The notes: generated by a model from the sequence alone, not told the origin. Counted from the first letter of the stretch, positions 13,566 to 26,228 are shown. The stretch is DNA of 52,500 nt from Neocallimastix lanati (nom. inval.) (GCA_016946835.1 JACVTC010000017.1:1207501-1260000), one strand, 5' to 3'. Numbers and translations: made by a program.

Positions 13566-16500
13566 CTACGTTATGAGATTCGAGGACGAAAAGGCCTCTA
13601 ACTCTTCCCATTCATCGAAGATAACTCCATGTGGATGAAAATTATCATTCGAATCTGTATCAGAATTTCTTCTTTGCCTTATCGTTACGACGTCGACGCT
13701 CTTGACAACGGTAGGTCTAACACTATACAAATCGATCATGGTGTAAAAATCACCAATCACAATAGGCATAACGTTAGTAAGGAATTCCGCAAGCCCCACA
13801 AAATATGAAATCGGGAAAGAAGACTCGTTCGAAGGTGATTGAAAAATATTATTAATATATCGCCTTCTTTCCCCCGAGCCGATCTTTAAGATTTCAAATA
13901 CTGCATTTCCGCCAAGAAGGAGACACAGCACGTAAAAATTGATATTATCATCAAAATCTTCCTCTTTATCATCAGGAATGTTCAATGATTTCTCATGAAC
14001 AATAAGAGAAAAATTAATAAAAATTTCATCAACAAAGGGAATGAAATGTTGCCTAAATTCTTCAAATTTAGGACATAAAAGTATCCAGTGTGTAAAACTA
14101 GGTATGCTGTTACTCTCACCACAACAAAGGCAGTATGTTGGGCAATTTTCTGATACTAGATTACTTTTAACATACGTTTTTACATCAAATTTGAATCCAC
14201 ATTTAATTCGTCCAATCCAAAAAAATCCAAGAGAAAATTGTGAATATTTAAGTGATAGACGTTGAATAAATTTTTTAAAACCAAATTTAAATTTCTTGTA
14301 TTTTGTAGATCTGATCGCAGGAGTGCTTGAATAATGAATATTTTCCCAGTAAAACTTCCTTATTTCTCCAGGAAGTTTATTATTGTGCTTGTGTACTGCT
14401 AAACTCCGTGCTTTTTTCGTCCAAGAATAGTGAGAAAGTGTAGGTATATTTTTGACTAAATGAGAAATAATACAAGAAGAATCTTTCCACTTTTTAAAGC
14501 ATCGAATCATTGCCTTAGCACAAAAACTAGCTATAGGAGGTATAGAAAGTTCCTTAGACATATTGTAAATTGAAGTATTGGAGGTTTTATTTTTAAACCC
14601 GAAACTCCAGTACAAACCTCGATTAAAAGCAGTTTGAGCTTTTTCAGTATTCTTTTTATTTGAACCAAGTAAGGGAGCATAATAAAGAACTGAACTAAGG
14701 ACAAAAGAAACTAGTATACGAGTTTTAAAGTAGAAAGGAACATTCCTATTGGTTAAAAAACTAAAGAAAGAGTTAACTGTATAATTAATTTTACTATTCA
14801 TCTTAGCAATAATAGGTTTTAAATCCAACGATTCATTAAAGGGTATACCAAGATATGTATATTGATTAGTGCTTGGTATATAGTTCATACCAAGTCTAAA
14901 TGTAGGATTTTCATAATGTCTTGAAGGAATAAAATTCTTTGGTTTAACAACTAGTGTAGCGCATTTATTGATTCCAAAGGTCATTTCATTTTTAATACCC
15001 CAATCATGAGCAATATTCAAAAGGTTTTTAAGTGAAGATTTTGTAGGAGCTAATAATACAATATCATCAGCAAATAATCCACCACAACACTTTTTCTTTT
15101 CAGTAATCACACCATAACTTTTACATTTATCAAAAATATCATTGATAAATATATTGAATAAAATAGGAGAGAGAGGACACCCCTGGCGAACACCACGGTG
15201 TATTGGAAATTCTTTTGAAAGTTTACCATTAAAATTTGCACGAGCTTTCGAGGTAAGGTATAGATTAGTAATGAATTGAAGGCATTTACCACGAATACCA
15301 AGATTATTTAGTTTAGTAAGTATATTGTAAATTGGAACTGAATCATAAGCTTTTTTAAGGTCAAGAAAGGCAAGAAAGGTAAATTTATCCTTAAATTTTC
15401 TTCTTTGACAAATTTCACGAATGGATACAAATAAACTAATACATTCTTCTTTATTTCTAAAACCAAACTGTTCTGGTCTAATTATTCCATTAGAAAAAGC
15501 ATAGTCCGATATTCTTTTAGTGACAATTTTTGATAGAATTTTTAAACCTACATTGATGAGTGAAATACCACGATAATTATTACAATCTGAAAGATCCCCT
15601 TTTTTAGGAATAGAAACAATAGAAGCAGAGTTCCATTCATTAGGAAAGTCACCATCCCAAATTTTATTAAAAAGTAATAACAGACACTTTGCACAATCGG
15701 AATAAGTAACCTCTTGATTAGAGTCATCCTGAGAAGAATTTCTACTCTCAGAATTAAAAAATGCTTTAAAAAATTCTGTAGGTATACCATCAGGACCAGG
15801 TGCTTTGTTATTTTTCATTGAAAGAACAGTTGAATGAATTTCTGACATGGAAATAGGTTGATTAATATCCCATGATTCCTGAGGAGTAGAAGAATTATTA
15901 AGTATTCTTTTCCAATAATTTTCATTAAGACTGTGACCAGTTATATCAGAAGCAAGTTCTTCATAGTGTTCTGCAAAACGATTGAGTTGATCTTCTTGGG
16001 ATACTAGAACATTACCTTCTTTATCTTTAATGTATACAGGTGATTGAGAAGGAGAGTAAGAAGGTTTAGAAATTTTCTTAAGTCCAGACCAACCACGCTG
16101 GGCATCATTTTTTAAGAAACATTCGCCGAAGGAATGAATCAAATTTTTAAATCTAATATTCCTAATATTTCTTTTAATACTAATGATATAATCAGAAAGA
16201 ACTCTATATTCTTTTGAGAGATCACAAAATTCTTGAAGATTTGACAAATCATTACGAAGTTTAAAATTTTTAATCCTTTTATAAAATAAATGTTTTTCAT
16301 GTGATAATTTCTTAATATAAGCAGGACAATGGAACGCTGAACCCTGTAAATTTGTAGGAACTCTTGCTTGAATGTCATCGCCTATTTTATTTGCTGTGTC
16401 AAGAAGTTTTTTAACCATTGTATTAGAGTCTAGATTATCATTATGTTCAAATTCATCCAGTAAACATGTGAATTTATTATGAGAGAAGATTGCTTCACGT

Positions 16501-17651
16501 TTATCCCTACAAATTCGATTAGACCACTTAATTTGTTTATCCCGAGGGGGAGTAACAAAACCATCAGGAGATATTTTTTTACAAGAAAGAATAAGTGGTA
16601 AATGGTCAGAGATGTCATTAAAAGAGTAGCATACAGAAGCAATATTCAGATAATTTCTTAATTTATCGTTCACTACTATAAAATCAATACAAGAATTCTT
16701 TCCACCATTAGACCAAGTAAATTGATGACCAACCATATCCATAACAAACCATTGAGGGGAAATTCTAAGAATAAGATCTTTGAGTTGTTGCTTAGTCATG
16801 TTGAAATCACCAACAATAGCCGAAGGGTTATTCTGATGGTTCTTGAGCCAATTAGCAAAATCAGTTTCCGCTTTTTCTCTAGAGTCTTTGTGTTTTTTGC
16901 TAGGGATGTAAATGTTCCCTAAAGAACATCTGACACCCCAAAAAGAGAATATATTTACTGAGAGTATATATCTATATTCAAAATCATCATTAGTGAATTG
17001 GCAGGAGGAGTGCACACCTATATAAAGGCCCCTCATACCAGGGATTTTTTTGTCCGCACGTCTCAGTACTGTTCTATAATGATTAAGGAATGGATATGAG
17101 TTAGAAAAGGAGTTAAGGAATGAACTATTACCGACTTCTTGAAGACAAATACAAATAGGATTAAAGATTGAATTAAAATTGGTTAGTCCGTCACGTTTTT
17201 CAGAATTCCAACCATTTATGTTCCAGCTAATACAGAGGTTAAAATATTTAGTATTCGAGAAAGGGTTAGCATACAGGAGGCTTTCAGAGATGGGGATTGA
17301 GGGTTCAGAATAATACCTGGTTCTATTATGATTAACATTGCTAAATGTGCGTATCCTTGAAATAATCTTCCATTTTATTCTTTTAACAGGTAAGTGCTTA
17401 GTAATCAAATAAATAACCTTCAAATAATCCGTATAATTATTATAGTTAACTCATAGGATGAAGTAGTTTTCCATATTAATATAGTGTTTTTTAACGATTC
17501 CATGAACAACTTCATTACAATTTGATATCTTTTTGCTTAAAAATTCCCATAGTCTACTTTCAGTCCAAGATTCAAGATCATTAATGAAAATTAAAACAAA
17601 TTTATCATGGTCAGGACCATAAAGTCGCAGACCTCTTCGTATAGTTGACAT
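13566..17651 (-). pseudogene. LINE B polyprotein (APE endonuclease + reverse transcriptase), one in-frame TGA
   Basis: Read from ATG 17651, the frame has 1361 codons before the stop at 13566, with a single TGA at codon 67. The domains follow in order. Residues 1-66 form an N-terminal domain (RLYGPDHDKFVLIFINDLESW) shared with copies A and C. An AP endonuclease spans about 137-355, with SWNINGW, CLQEVG, GDFNM and SDHLP carrying the expected catalytic Asn, Glu, Asp and His. Reverse transcriptase spans about 600-960, with DCNNYRGISLI, DLKKAYDSV, RQGCPLSPILFN and GLFADDIVL near residue 857. A zinc-binding CPTYCLCCG...HW...C lies near 1169. No RNase H is seen. Between the TGA and the endonuclease there is no ATG, so loss of translation is likely unless TGA is read through or TTG at 17423 initiates. 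It may be a very young pseudogene. Confidence 0.9.
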
Positions 17652-18359
17652 AATAAAATAAAAAACTTATCTATATTAATAAAAGGTAAGTGTAATATAA
17701 AAATAAAAAAATAAAATTAGTAAAAAATTAAAAAATTAAAAAAAAAAATAAAAATTTATTGCTGTTGTCTTCTCTTTCGTGAATATTGTTTGCTAAAACT
17801 TGTTTGTTATTCTTTCTTTTTGTGTTGACTAGTTTTTAATTAATGATTTTCAATTATAAATTCCTGTTTTATGTAAAAATTTCTGTAAAATAATCATATA
17901 TAATATAAAATTTAAATGTTAATGAAATAATAGTTGTGAAAAACTATAAAAAGATTCCCATCCGTAAAATAATGTCTCAAACATAAGCTTTGGAGTGAAT
18001 CAATCTCCTACATTTCCATTTTACAATAGCTACATGAGAGTATAAATAATACTATAGAAAAAAACATATACAAAATAATGCTAAAGTAAAAAATACAATA
18101 GATTCATTACAATGATAATATGTAGAAACTACATGATATTATTAATTATACAACTCCAATGTTACTACATATCCAGTTTAAGACATTATAGAACGTCAAG
18201 TTCACTTTCTACAGTCTTCCAGTATTCCAGATTTCTCTCTTCGTACTAGAAGCCACTTTAGAAAGGATAACCATTGATTATCATCAGAATCACAGAAAGC
18301 TGTAATTAGTACACCTGATATAGGTTATTCCTTTTCCATCAACCCTCCATGGACCTGGA
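17652..18359 (-). promoter_or_regulatory. LINE B 5' UTR, probable internal promoter
   Basis: The sequence between the element's 5' end (TTCCAGGTCCATGG on the minus strand) and the first ATG. Blocks of it recur at 12445-12640 (copy A) and about 18955-19045 (copy D), so it is conserved across the LINE families. LINEs of this type usually carry an internal promoter in this position. No specific promoter motif can be identified in such AT-rich sequence. Confidence 0.55.
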
Positions 18360-18377
18360 AAAAGTTCATTTGAAATT
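18360..18377. repeat. 18-bp target-site duplication of LINE B, right
   Basis: AAAAGTTCATTTGAAATT at the 5' end of LINE B, partner of 13406-13423. Confidence 0.92.
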
Positions 18378-18402
18378 AAAAATAAAAAAAATAAAAAATA
18401 AA
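18378..18402 (-). mobile_element. LINE insertion 1, 5' remainder
   Basis: The A-rich 5' end of truncated insertion 1, displaced from 13311-13423 by LINE B. The same A-rich stretch follows TACATTTGAAATT in insertion 2 (from 18541), which confirms the join. Confidence 0.75.
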
Positions 18403-18417
18403 ATTATTATTTTTACT
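18403..18417. repeat. 15-bp target-site duplication of insertion 1, right
   Basis: ATTATTATTTTTACT, partner of 13296-13310. It overlaps the left duplication of insertion 2 by three bases, as expected if both insertions hit neighbouring sites in copy D. Confidence 0.8.
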
Positions 18418-18426
18418 ATCACTTCA

Positions 18427-18431
<5 letters not shown>
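18415..18431. repeat. 16-17-bp target-site duplication of insertion 2, left
   Basis: ACTATCACTTCAATATT, identical to 18881-18897. The last T could belong to the poly(A) tail. Confidence 0.9.
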
Positions 18432-18473
<42 letters not shown>

Positions 18474-18880
18474 CAGGGAAGAGAATACACTTCCAAAACT
18501 TTATTAATTTTATTATAAAAAATACATGTAGGTGAAAAGTACATTTGAAATTAAAAATAAAAAATTAAAAAATAAAAAAATAAAAAGCTCGAAATTACTA
18601 TGTATTTCGGCAAGTTGTACTATGCGGGAATTTTTCCCTTCCTATCAAATAAAAAAGAAATAAAACCTAGAAGTAACATCTTTAAAATAGATAGTGTGGT
18701 GTCCACTAAACTCTCCCCGGACTCATCATTTATTGAACTACTAGGGAGAGATTCATCCTTCGTAGCAATAGATGACGATCCTGTATTATCATTATGCCTT
18801 ATCAGTACGACGTCGACGCTCTTGGATAAGTTTGGTATTTTGCAATACCTATCAAATAATAGCTCAAACGAACTACTAAT
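18432..18880 (-). mobile_element. 5'-truncated LINE insertion 2
   Basis: A family-B' LINE fragment of about 450 bases with a poly(A) tail (T-run 18432-18470). The minus-strand reading includes LSKSVDVVLIRHND, matching KSVDVVTIRQRRN at the C-terminus of LINE B, and continues in frame to a stop near 18614. It is bounded by the duplication ACTATCACTTCAATATT. A plus-strand open frame at 18600-18899 is only its antisense shadow. The target is family-A copy D. Confidence 0.9.
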
Positions 18881-18897
18881 ACTATCACTTCAATATT
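18881..18897. repeat. 16-17-bp target-site duplication of insertion 2, right
   Basis: ACTATCACTTCAATATT at the truncated 5' end of insertion 2, partner of 18415-18431. Confidence 0.9.
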
Positions 18898-19045
18898 AAC
18901 ACTATTTTCACTAAATTGACCTATTCACCAACACATTATTAGTAACGATACTAATATTTTCATAATGCTAAAGTAAAATTACATGGTATTATTAATTATG
19001 CAACTCCAATGTTACCACTTATCCAGTTTAAAACAATATTTTTTT
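18898..19045 (-). mobile_element. Family-A LINE remnant (copy D), 5' portion
   Basis: This continues copy D beyond insertion 2. About 60 bases match the C-terminal coding region of copy A (around 7625-7690). They jump directly to a 5' UTR-like block (18955-19045), which matches 18071-18190 of LINE B. Copy D therefore lost nearly all its coding region by internal deletion. Confidence 0.7.
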
Positions 19046-19050
19046 ATTTT

Positions 19051-19090
<40 letters not shown>

Positions 19091-20007
19091 ATATAAAACT
19101 AAATATCCTATTTAATTAATTACTATTTCGTATCTTTTTTTTTTTTTTTTTTTTTTTTTTGTTTATTTGTTTATTTGTTTTTATTATTTATTTTATAATA
19201 TATTTTAATAGGGGTAATAAATAGGTAGAATTTTATATAAATATTAATATAAAAAATAAAATTTATATTTTAACTTAAATAAATTTATAAAAAATAAAAA
19301 AATAATATTTACTGAATTAGTTATAAAATATATATATATTATTAATATAAAAGAATTAAAATATAAAAAAAAAAAAACAATAAAAAAAAAATAAAGAATA
19401 TCTATATATTAATACTTCTACTTTTTTATTGCTGATATTATTTATAATTCTATAAAATTTTATCTTATCATTTTCTTCTTCTTTATATATATATATATAT
19501 ATAAATTTTTAATGTGATAATAACTTTCTTTTATTTATTTTTATAATTTATATTTAATAATATTCTTAATCTATATATATTATACTTTCATTTTATTATT
19601 ATATTGAATAATAATAATAAAAATTTGTATTTTTAAAAAATCAATTATTAAATTAAAATATATATATAAAAAAAAAATAATAAAAAAAAAAAAAAAAAAA
19701 AGATAGAAAAGTAATAATTTTATAAAATTAGGATATAGTTTATATTCAATTTGCTATTTTTAAAAAAAATTTTTGATAAAATAAAAATATGACTAAAATA
19801 TTTTTACAATAAAAAAAATAAATAAAAAAAAATAAAAAGAAAAAGGAGATATTCGGTTAAGTTATATATTTTATAAAAATAAATATAAATTTAAAAAAAT
19901 AAAAATTTATATTCTTTTTTTTTTTCTTTTTTTTTTTTCTCTTTTTTTTTTAATTTCAAATTCTTTAAGAAAAGAACTTAAATTGCTTATATCAATAAAA
20001 AAACCAC
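19046..20007. other. AT-rich intergenic region
   Basis: No gene found. It contains a (TTTA)n run (about 19045-19088), T-runs (19136-19160), (AT)n and A-runs. It ends at the stop codon of the SH3 gene, to which its right-hand part serves as 3' flank. Confidence 0.65.
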
Positions 20008-21414
20008 TTAAAGCTTATAAGTGATATCATTTAAATAAAGTGAAGTAGTTCTCTTCTTATAGGAAGCCATTCCATAATTTACCCAATCCTGAATAGCTCC
20101 TTGATCAATAGATTCATCCATTGAAGAAAGACAACAAGTTGGAAATATACCATCAACTCTGTTAGTTACGTTACGACCATAGGAATAACCATCTGAATAA
20201 CATTTCTAAATTTTATTATTCATCAAATAATAAAAAATATATATTAATAATTATAATATTTATATATTTATATTTATCTTTACATACTAACGAATTTATT
20301 TTTTAATTATTTTTATTTTATCTTTAATTTCTTTTTTTTTTCATTAATCTTCTTTTAAAAAAAAACTATATTATTTATAATTTCAATAAGATATAAATAA
20401 ATTTTTTTCAATAAAATTTACCTTAATACAGACTATATCTCCAACCTTTAAAGTAATTTCATCTAAATGTTTTGGACTCCATGGTAAAGTAGCCTTATAT
20501 GCATGATTAATTGGAAGGAAAGAATTTTCCTTCTTACTCAAAAACTTATTTGTAATACTTTTGCCAATGCTCTTTTCTTGTGTAATACTTCTGACAGTAA
20601 ATGAATCTGGACCAACAGCAGTAGCAGCTGGTTTAGTTTGAATTAAGATTTTAGATAATTCATCATCATCTTCAAAATGTAAAGATTTTCTTTTAGGTCT
20701 TAACTTTGCCTTTTTCTGTTTCTTAACTAAAAAACCAATAGATGCAACAGCATATATACAAAACATGGCTAAAACCGGAATAAGGAAAAATGCAGTACTG
20801 GCACCACTACCACTATTATCATTAATATCTGATATATTCATAGAATCATTGTTTACTGCATCTACAACAGCTTTTTCGGAAACTGGATTACTTTCTAAAG
20901 TTTTAACATTTTCATCATCAGCTTTGAAATTCATTTCATAACCATTTAAAATTGAATTTTCATTACTTTCATCGTTTATATGTATATGAAGTATTCTTTC
21001 TATAATTTATTTAAATTATAATAAACAAATAATTATTAATATCTCAAATATTTTATTAAAGCAATCTTTTAATAAATAAATAAATAACATTAAGAGAAAT
21101 TATAATTTAAAAATTTATCAACAATAACTTATTTATTATTATTATTACTCTTTTTTTATTTATAAAAAATATTTAGATATTCTCATATATTTAAATAATA
21201 TTCATTAATGAAATATTATATTAAATATAAATATTATTTAAAGTGGATTTGTTAATACTTTATTCACATATTAACTATTAATAAATAAATAAATATTTTC
21301 TTGTTTCTATATAATATATACTTTTTATTTATTGAAATATATACCTGCAGTAACAATAGATGAACTTAACAAAACTATAAATATTATTGAAAGGATAGAT
21401 TTAACTCTATTCAT
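20008..21414 (-). CDS. Secreted-pathway single-pass membrane protein with cytoplasmic SH3 domain
   Basis: Three exons on the minus strand (21345-21414, 20422-20999, 20008-20205) join at GT-AG sites in phase and give 281 residues. Residues 1-23 (MNRVKSILSIIFIVLLSSSI...) form a signal peptide whose last codon is split by intron 1. Residues 24-92 are a short acidic, Asn/Ser-rich ectodomain. Residues about 93-115 (FFLIPVLAMFCIYAVASIGFLV) are a transmembrane helix followed by KKQKKAKLRPKRK, a stop-transfer signal. Residues 191-245 form an SH3 domain: YKATLPW (ALYDF position), DEITLKVGDIV, DGYSYGRN where the usual DGWW is altered, and GIFPTCCL. Such proteins probably recruit proline-rich partners at the membrane. 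The ligand and precise role are unknown. The missing SH3 tryptophan pair suggests weakened or unusual ligand binding. Confidence 0.87.
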
Positions 21415-22364
21415 TTTTAATAAATAAATTTTTTTTTTCTATTATAAATATCAATTAAATAAGTGGGAAAAATATTTTTATTTTACTTTTTTTAATCAAA
21501 TTTATTTATTTGTTTGTTAATAAAATATAATGTTACTGATTTATATTAATATATATAAAAATAATTGAACAAGGCTTTATTTATTTTTATATATAATTAG
21601 TATACTGTAGAAATTGAAAATAATATATAATTAAATAAATAATTTAACAAAAAATTAAATATAATACAATAAAAATTAACTATTAAATAAAATATTATTT
21701 AAAGATATTAATATTTATTTTTTTTTTTAAAATTAATATTTTTATCACTTTTCTTTTTTTTTAATCAATCTTTTCTTCCCTTTCTTGATTTAAAAGAAAA
21801 AAAAAAATTGAAAAAAATAAAAAAATTATAATTCAAAATTTATAATATTGCAAGACCTAATAAAAATTAAAAAAAAAAAAAATAAATAAATAAATAAATA
21901 AAACATTTTTTTAAAATTTCCATCCAAAATCAACCAATAAAAATGAAGAATAATATTAATAATATATTAATATATGATTTTTCTTTTAATTAGATTATAT
22001 TGTAATTTAATTAATTATTAATATAATGAATAATAAATAATAAATAATGAACAATAAATAATAAATAATAAAATAAATAAATAAATAAAAAAACACACCC
22101 TTTTCATTAATTTTCATTAACGGTATAATTCAAAAAATTTTTGTATTTATTATTCTGAAATTTTAATATATATTAATATATATATAATATAAATATATTA
22201 TATCTATATTATTTCATAAAAGATTTATTAATATTTCAATAGATGATTAACTTTAAATTAAAAATATAATAAATAAAGTTTAATAAAATAAAAAATGAAT
22301 TTTCTGTATTTTTTCAAAAAAATAATGCATTTTTATTGTTATTTATTTATTTACTTACTTACTT

Positions 22365-22366
22365 AC

Positions 22367-22433
<67 letters not shown>

Positions 22434-22436
22434 TTA
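22365..22436. repeat. (TTTA)n array
   Basis: Tandem TTTA units following a TTAC-variant block (ACTTACTTACTTACTT) near 22350. Confidence 0.93.
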
Positions 22437-22842
22437 AACAAAAAAAAGACACCTCTAATATTAACTTAATTTAAAAAAAAATTACATAGGATATATTTAT
22501 CATATTTTTCTTATATTAATTTTTTATACAATCTCTTATATACATTAATTATATTGACATCTATTTAAAATAATAAAGAATACAAAATAAAAAAAAATTA
22601 ATCATAAGTAATGAAAGTCATTTCACATTTAAAATTAAATATTTTAAATGTTATAAAACATTTTTAAATTTTAATTGTAATCTTTTTTTTTTTTTTTTAA
22701 TTTCTTTTATTATATTTAAATATTATTTAATTAAATTTAATTATATTTTATTTAATTTTTATTTTATTGTTTCATTCCAAAAATGTCTGTCTTTGTATTC
22801 TTGGAGTATTCAATTGACCATCGAATTTGTTTGTTTGTATAT

Positions 22843-22889
<47 letters not shown>

Positions 22890-23039
22890 TGTATTCTTAT
22901 ATTATTTATTTGTTTATTTATTATTTATTATTTATTATTCAATTATTTATTATTTAATTATTTAATTATTTATTATTTATTATTTATTATTCAATTATTT
23001 ATTATTTATTATTTAATTATTTAATTATTTAATTATTTA

Positions 23040-23140
23040 ATTATTTATTATTTATTATTTAATTATTTATTATTTATTATTTATTATTTATTATTTATTA
23101 TTTATTATTTATTATTTATTATTTATTATTTATTATATTA
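23040..23140. repeat. (TATTATT)n 7-mer array
   Basis: About 14 copies of the 7-mer, complementary to AATAATA at 440-589. Confidence 0.9.
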
Positions 23141-24041
23141 TATTAATATATTATATTTCATTAATATATTATATTAATATTTTATTTTATATTGATATAT
23201 TAATTTATATTGATATATTATATTACAATGATATATTATATTATTGTATAAGTTAATATATAATGGTATACATTTAATAATATTTTCTTTTTCACTTTTC
23301 ATCATCAGTTTATATTTTTTTTTTTAGTTTATTTTAGTATTCTTCTATAGTTTATTCTATGGATTCTATTGATCATATATATTTCTATTTAATATTATAT
23401 AGACTTCTTTTATTGAATTCAATTTCTATTTAATAATTAATTTATTAATATTTAATTTTTATTTAATAATATTTTCAATCACATTTTATTATTAATATAA
23501 TAAATATATATTAACATTTATATTTAATAATATCAATAAATTAAAGTATATTCATTTTAATATTTAATAATAGTAATGGATTATTGAAGGTTCAAACTTT
23601 AATAATTATGTAAATAAAAACCATTAACAAACTCTTTTGATATTTATATAATATTTTTGATATATTTTAAACTTTTTTATTTTTAAAATTAATATCTTCA
23701 TAATATAATACTTTGAACATAATTTAATAGATTAGTGAAATATATATTAAATTTGGTAATTTTATCATAGTTTTTTTAATTTGAAATGTATTTGTTTATT
23801 ACATTTTCTGAAATTATTTGTATTAATGTATTGTATTAGCGGAAAGCATTTTTATTAATAAATAAACTTTTTTGTACTTTGTGCTATTTGTACTTTTGTA
23901 ATAAATAAAATTTTCTTATTTGGTACATTCTTTTTTTTATTTAATTTATTATATTATTTATAATTTATATACTATTGTTTACCATTATTTATTTATTATT
24001 AATTTATTCATCTATTATTTATTATTATTAATTTATTCATT

Positions 24042-24340
24042 TATTATTTATTATTTATTATTTATTATTTATTATTTATTATTTATTATTTATTATTTAT
24101 TATTTATTATTTATTATTTATTATTTATTATTTATTATTTATTATTTATTATTTATTATTTATTATTTATTATTTATTATTTATTATTTATTATTTATTA
24201 TTTATTATTTATTATTTATTATTTATTATTTATTATTTATTATTTATTATTTATTATTTATTATTTATTATTTATTATTTATTATTTATTATTTATTATT
24301 TATTTATTATTTATTTATTATTTATTTATTATTTATTATT
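24042..24340. repeat. (TATTATT)n 7-mer array, longest
   Basis: About 40 nearly perfect copies. The plus-strand open frame encodes a meaningless Ile-Tyr-Leu-Phe repeat and is not a gene. Confidence 0.95.
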
Positions 24341-25193
24341 AATTTATTCATCAATTATTTATTACTCATTCATTTATTCATTTATTATTAAATTTGGTCT
24401 ACTAATAATAAACATTAAATATAATAATACTAATATATTTAGTCTACTACATTTTCAATACATTTCATAATTTCGTACATTTACATAAAATATTAAAAAT
24501 TTAAATATATAAAATTCATTAAAAGAGAACAATAGTAACCTGTTTATAAATATATTTTATTTAGTATTTTAGGGTGATTATTCAAAGATTAATTATAAAT
24601 AAACGATTTATAAAAAACTTTTTTTTTTTCTTATAGTTTTTACTTTTTAATCTATCGAACTAAAAAAACTTTAAAAAACTTAATAGGACTATGGCTCTTA
24701 AATATATTTAATAATAGTTTAATGGTAAATAATCAATATAAAAAAAACTATTATCTATTATTATTATTAATTGTAGTTGAGTAGTAATTACTACTATTAT
24801 TATGTTTATTCGTATTACTATTTTTATTACATGTAAAATTATTATTAGTAGTAGTAGAAGTAGTAGTAGTAGCATTGTAACAATAATTTTTAATTAGTAA
24901 ATATGATTACTAAAATAAAGGCATTCACTCTAAGATAAACTTTGCCTTTTTTTTAAAAAAAAAAAAAATACTAATTAAAATTTTATAATTTATTTATTCT
25001 TTTATTTATTCTTTTATTTATTTATTTATCTATTTATTTATTTATCTATTTATTTATTTATTTATTAATTAATTAATTAAAAAAAGCTTATTCAATTTAT
25101 TTTAACAAAAAATTCGGTTTGTGTACAGTCTTTTTTTCCAAAGCCTCATTTTTCAAAATTTATACATAATTTTAAGTTTATTTTTTTCAATTC

Positions 25194-25294
<101 letters not shown>

Positions 25295-25879
25295 CTATTA
25301 ACTACTATTAATACTATCAATATTATTACTATTGTTTATTTATTTACTTATTTTCTTGATATTGTTTTTTGTGAATTTCTTTTTTAAATAGAAGATAATT
25401 TAAATTTTGTTTAAAAAAAAAAATAAATAAATGGTTTGTTTATACATCATGTATTGAATTCGATTTTTCTTATTTTTGTTATATAGTTTTAAATTTTATA
25501 TTATCTAAAAATAATATTAATAATAATAAACATATATATATATATTAAATAAAAAATACAGAACTATTGATTTTAATTGTATTAATGATGGTATAAAAAT
25601 TCTGTATTTTAATTTCATTAATGCAAATTATTCAATAATTTGAGATATATAACAATTAATACTAATTCATAATAATAATATTAGTAATAATACTAATAAT
25701 ATAAAATCAAAGTTATTATAGTTATTATTATTTAGAAGTGTTTTTTTATTTATTTAAGACATTTTATTTATACTTTACTTGTTACATCATTAAAATGCAT
25801 CGAAAACTTAAAAAATAAAATAAAATAAAATAAGAATACGTAATTCATTTCTTTTTAATTAGAACGAAAAAAGAAAATT

Positions 25880-25921
<42 letters not shown>

Positions 25922-26162
25922 TATAAAGATTAATTAACCAAATCAATTTATTGATTAATTGATTAAAAGAAATAGAAATAAAAATAAAAACTAAAATAAA
26001 AATAAAAATAAAGCCATTCACAACAGCAATACTTAAAATAACAAGAGAAAGAAAATAAATAACATATTTATAATTAAATTATATAAATATTTGCTTAATA
26101 TCTTTACTATATAAATAAATATATTTTTTTTTTTATTTCTTTATTCTACTAATTTCAATTCC

Positions 26163-26172
26163 ATTTATTTGT

Positions 26173-26227
<55 letters not shown>

Positions 26228-26228
26228 G
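26163..26228. repeat. (TTTA)n array
   Basis: About 16 TTTA units preceded by TTTG variants. Confidence 0.93.

Larger units (their letters stand above)
13424..18359 (-). mobile_element. Full-length single-ORF LINE (LINE B)
   Basis: A 4.94-kb non-LTR retrotransposon bounded by a perfect 18-bp duplication (13406-13423 and 18360-18377). On the minus strand: a 5' UTR of about 708 bases (17652-18359), one long reading frame (13566-17651), a 100-base 3' UTR, and AGTCT followed by about 42 A (13424-13465 on the plus strand). Its order is N-terminal domain, AP endonuclease, reverse transcriptase, Cys/His motif, which is typical of APE-type LINEs. The complete ends, matching duplication and near-intact frame point to a recent insertion. 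The only coding lesion seen is one in-frame TGA at 17451-17453. Confidence 0.93.

Noticed and set aside
17451-17453. Selenocysteine or programmed recoding at the LINE B TGA
   Set aside because: No SECIS-like structure was identified, and selenocysteine is not expected in such an element; a nonsense mutation is the simpler reading, though readthrough stays open as a test.
18600-18899. 99-codon plus-strand frame with a Met start
   Set aside because: It is antisense to the C-terminal coding end of truncated LINE insertion 2.
23920-24342. 140-codon Leu/Ile/Tyr/Phe frame
   Set aside because: It is a direct readout of the TATTATT array with no recognisable protein features.
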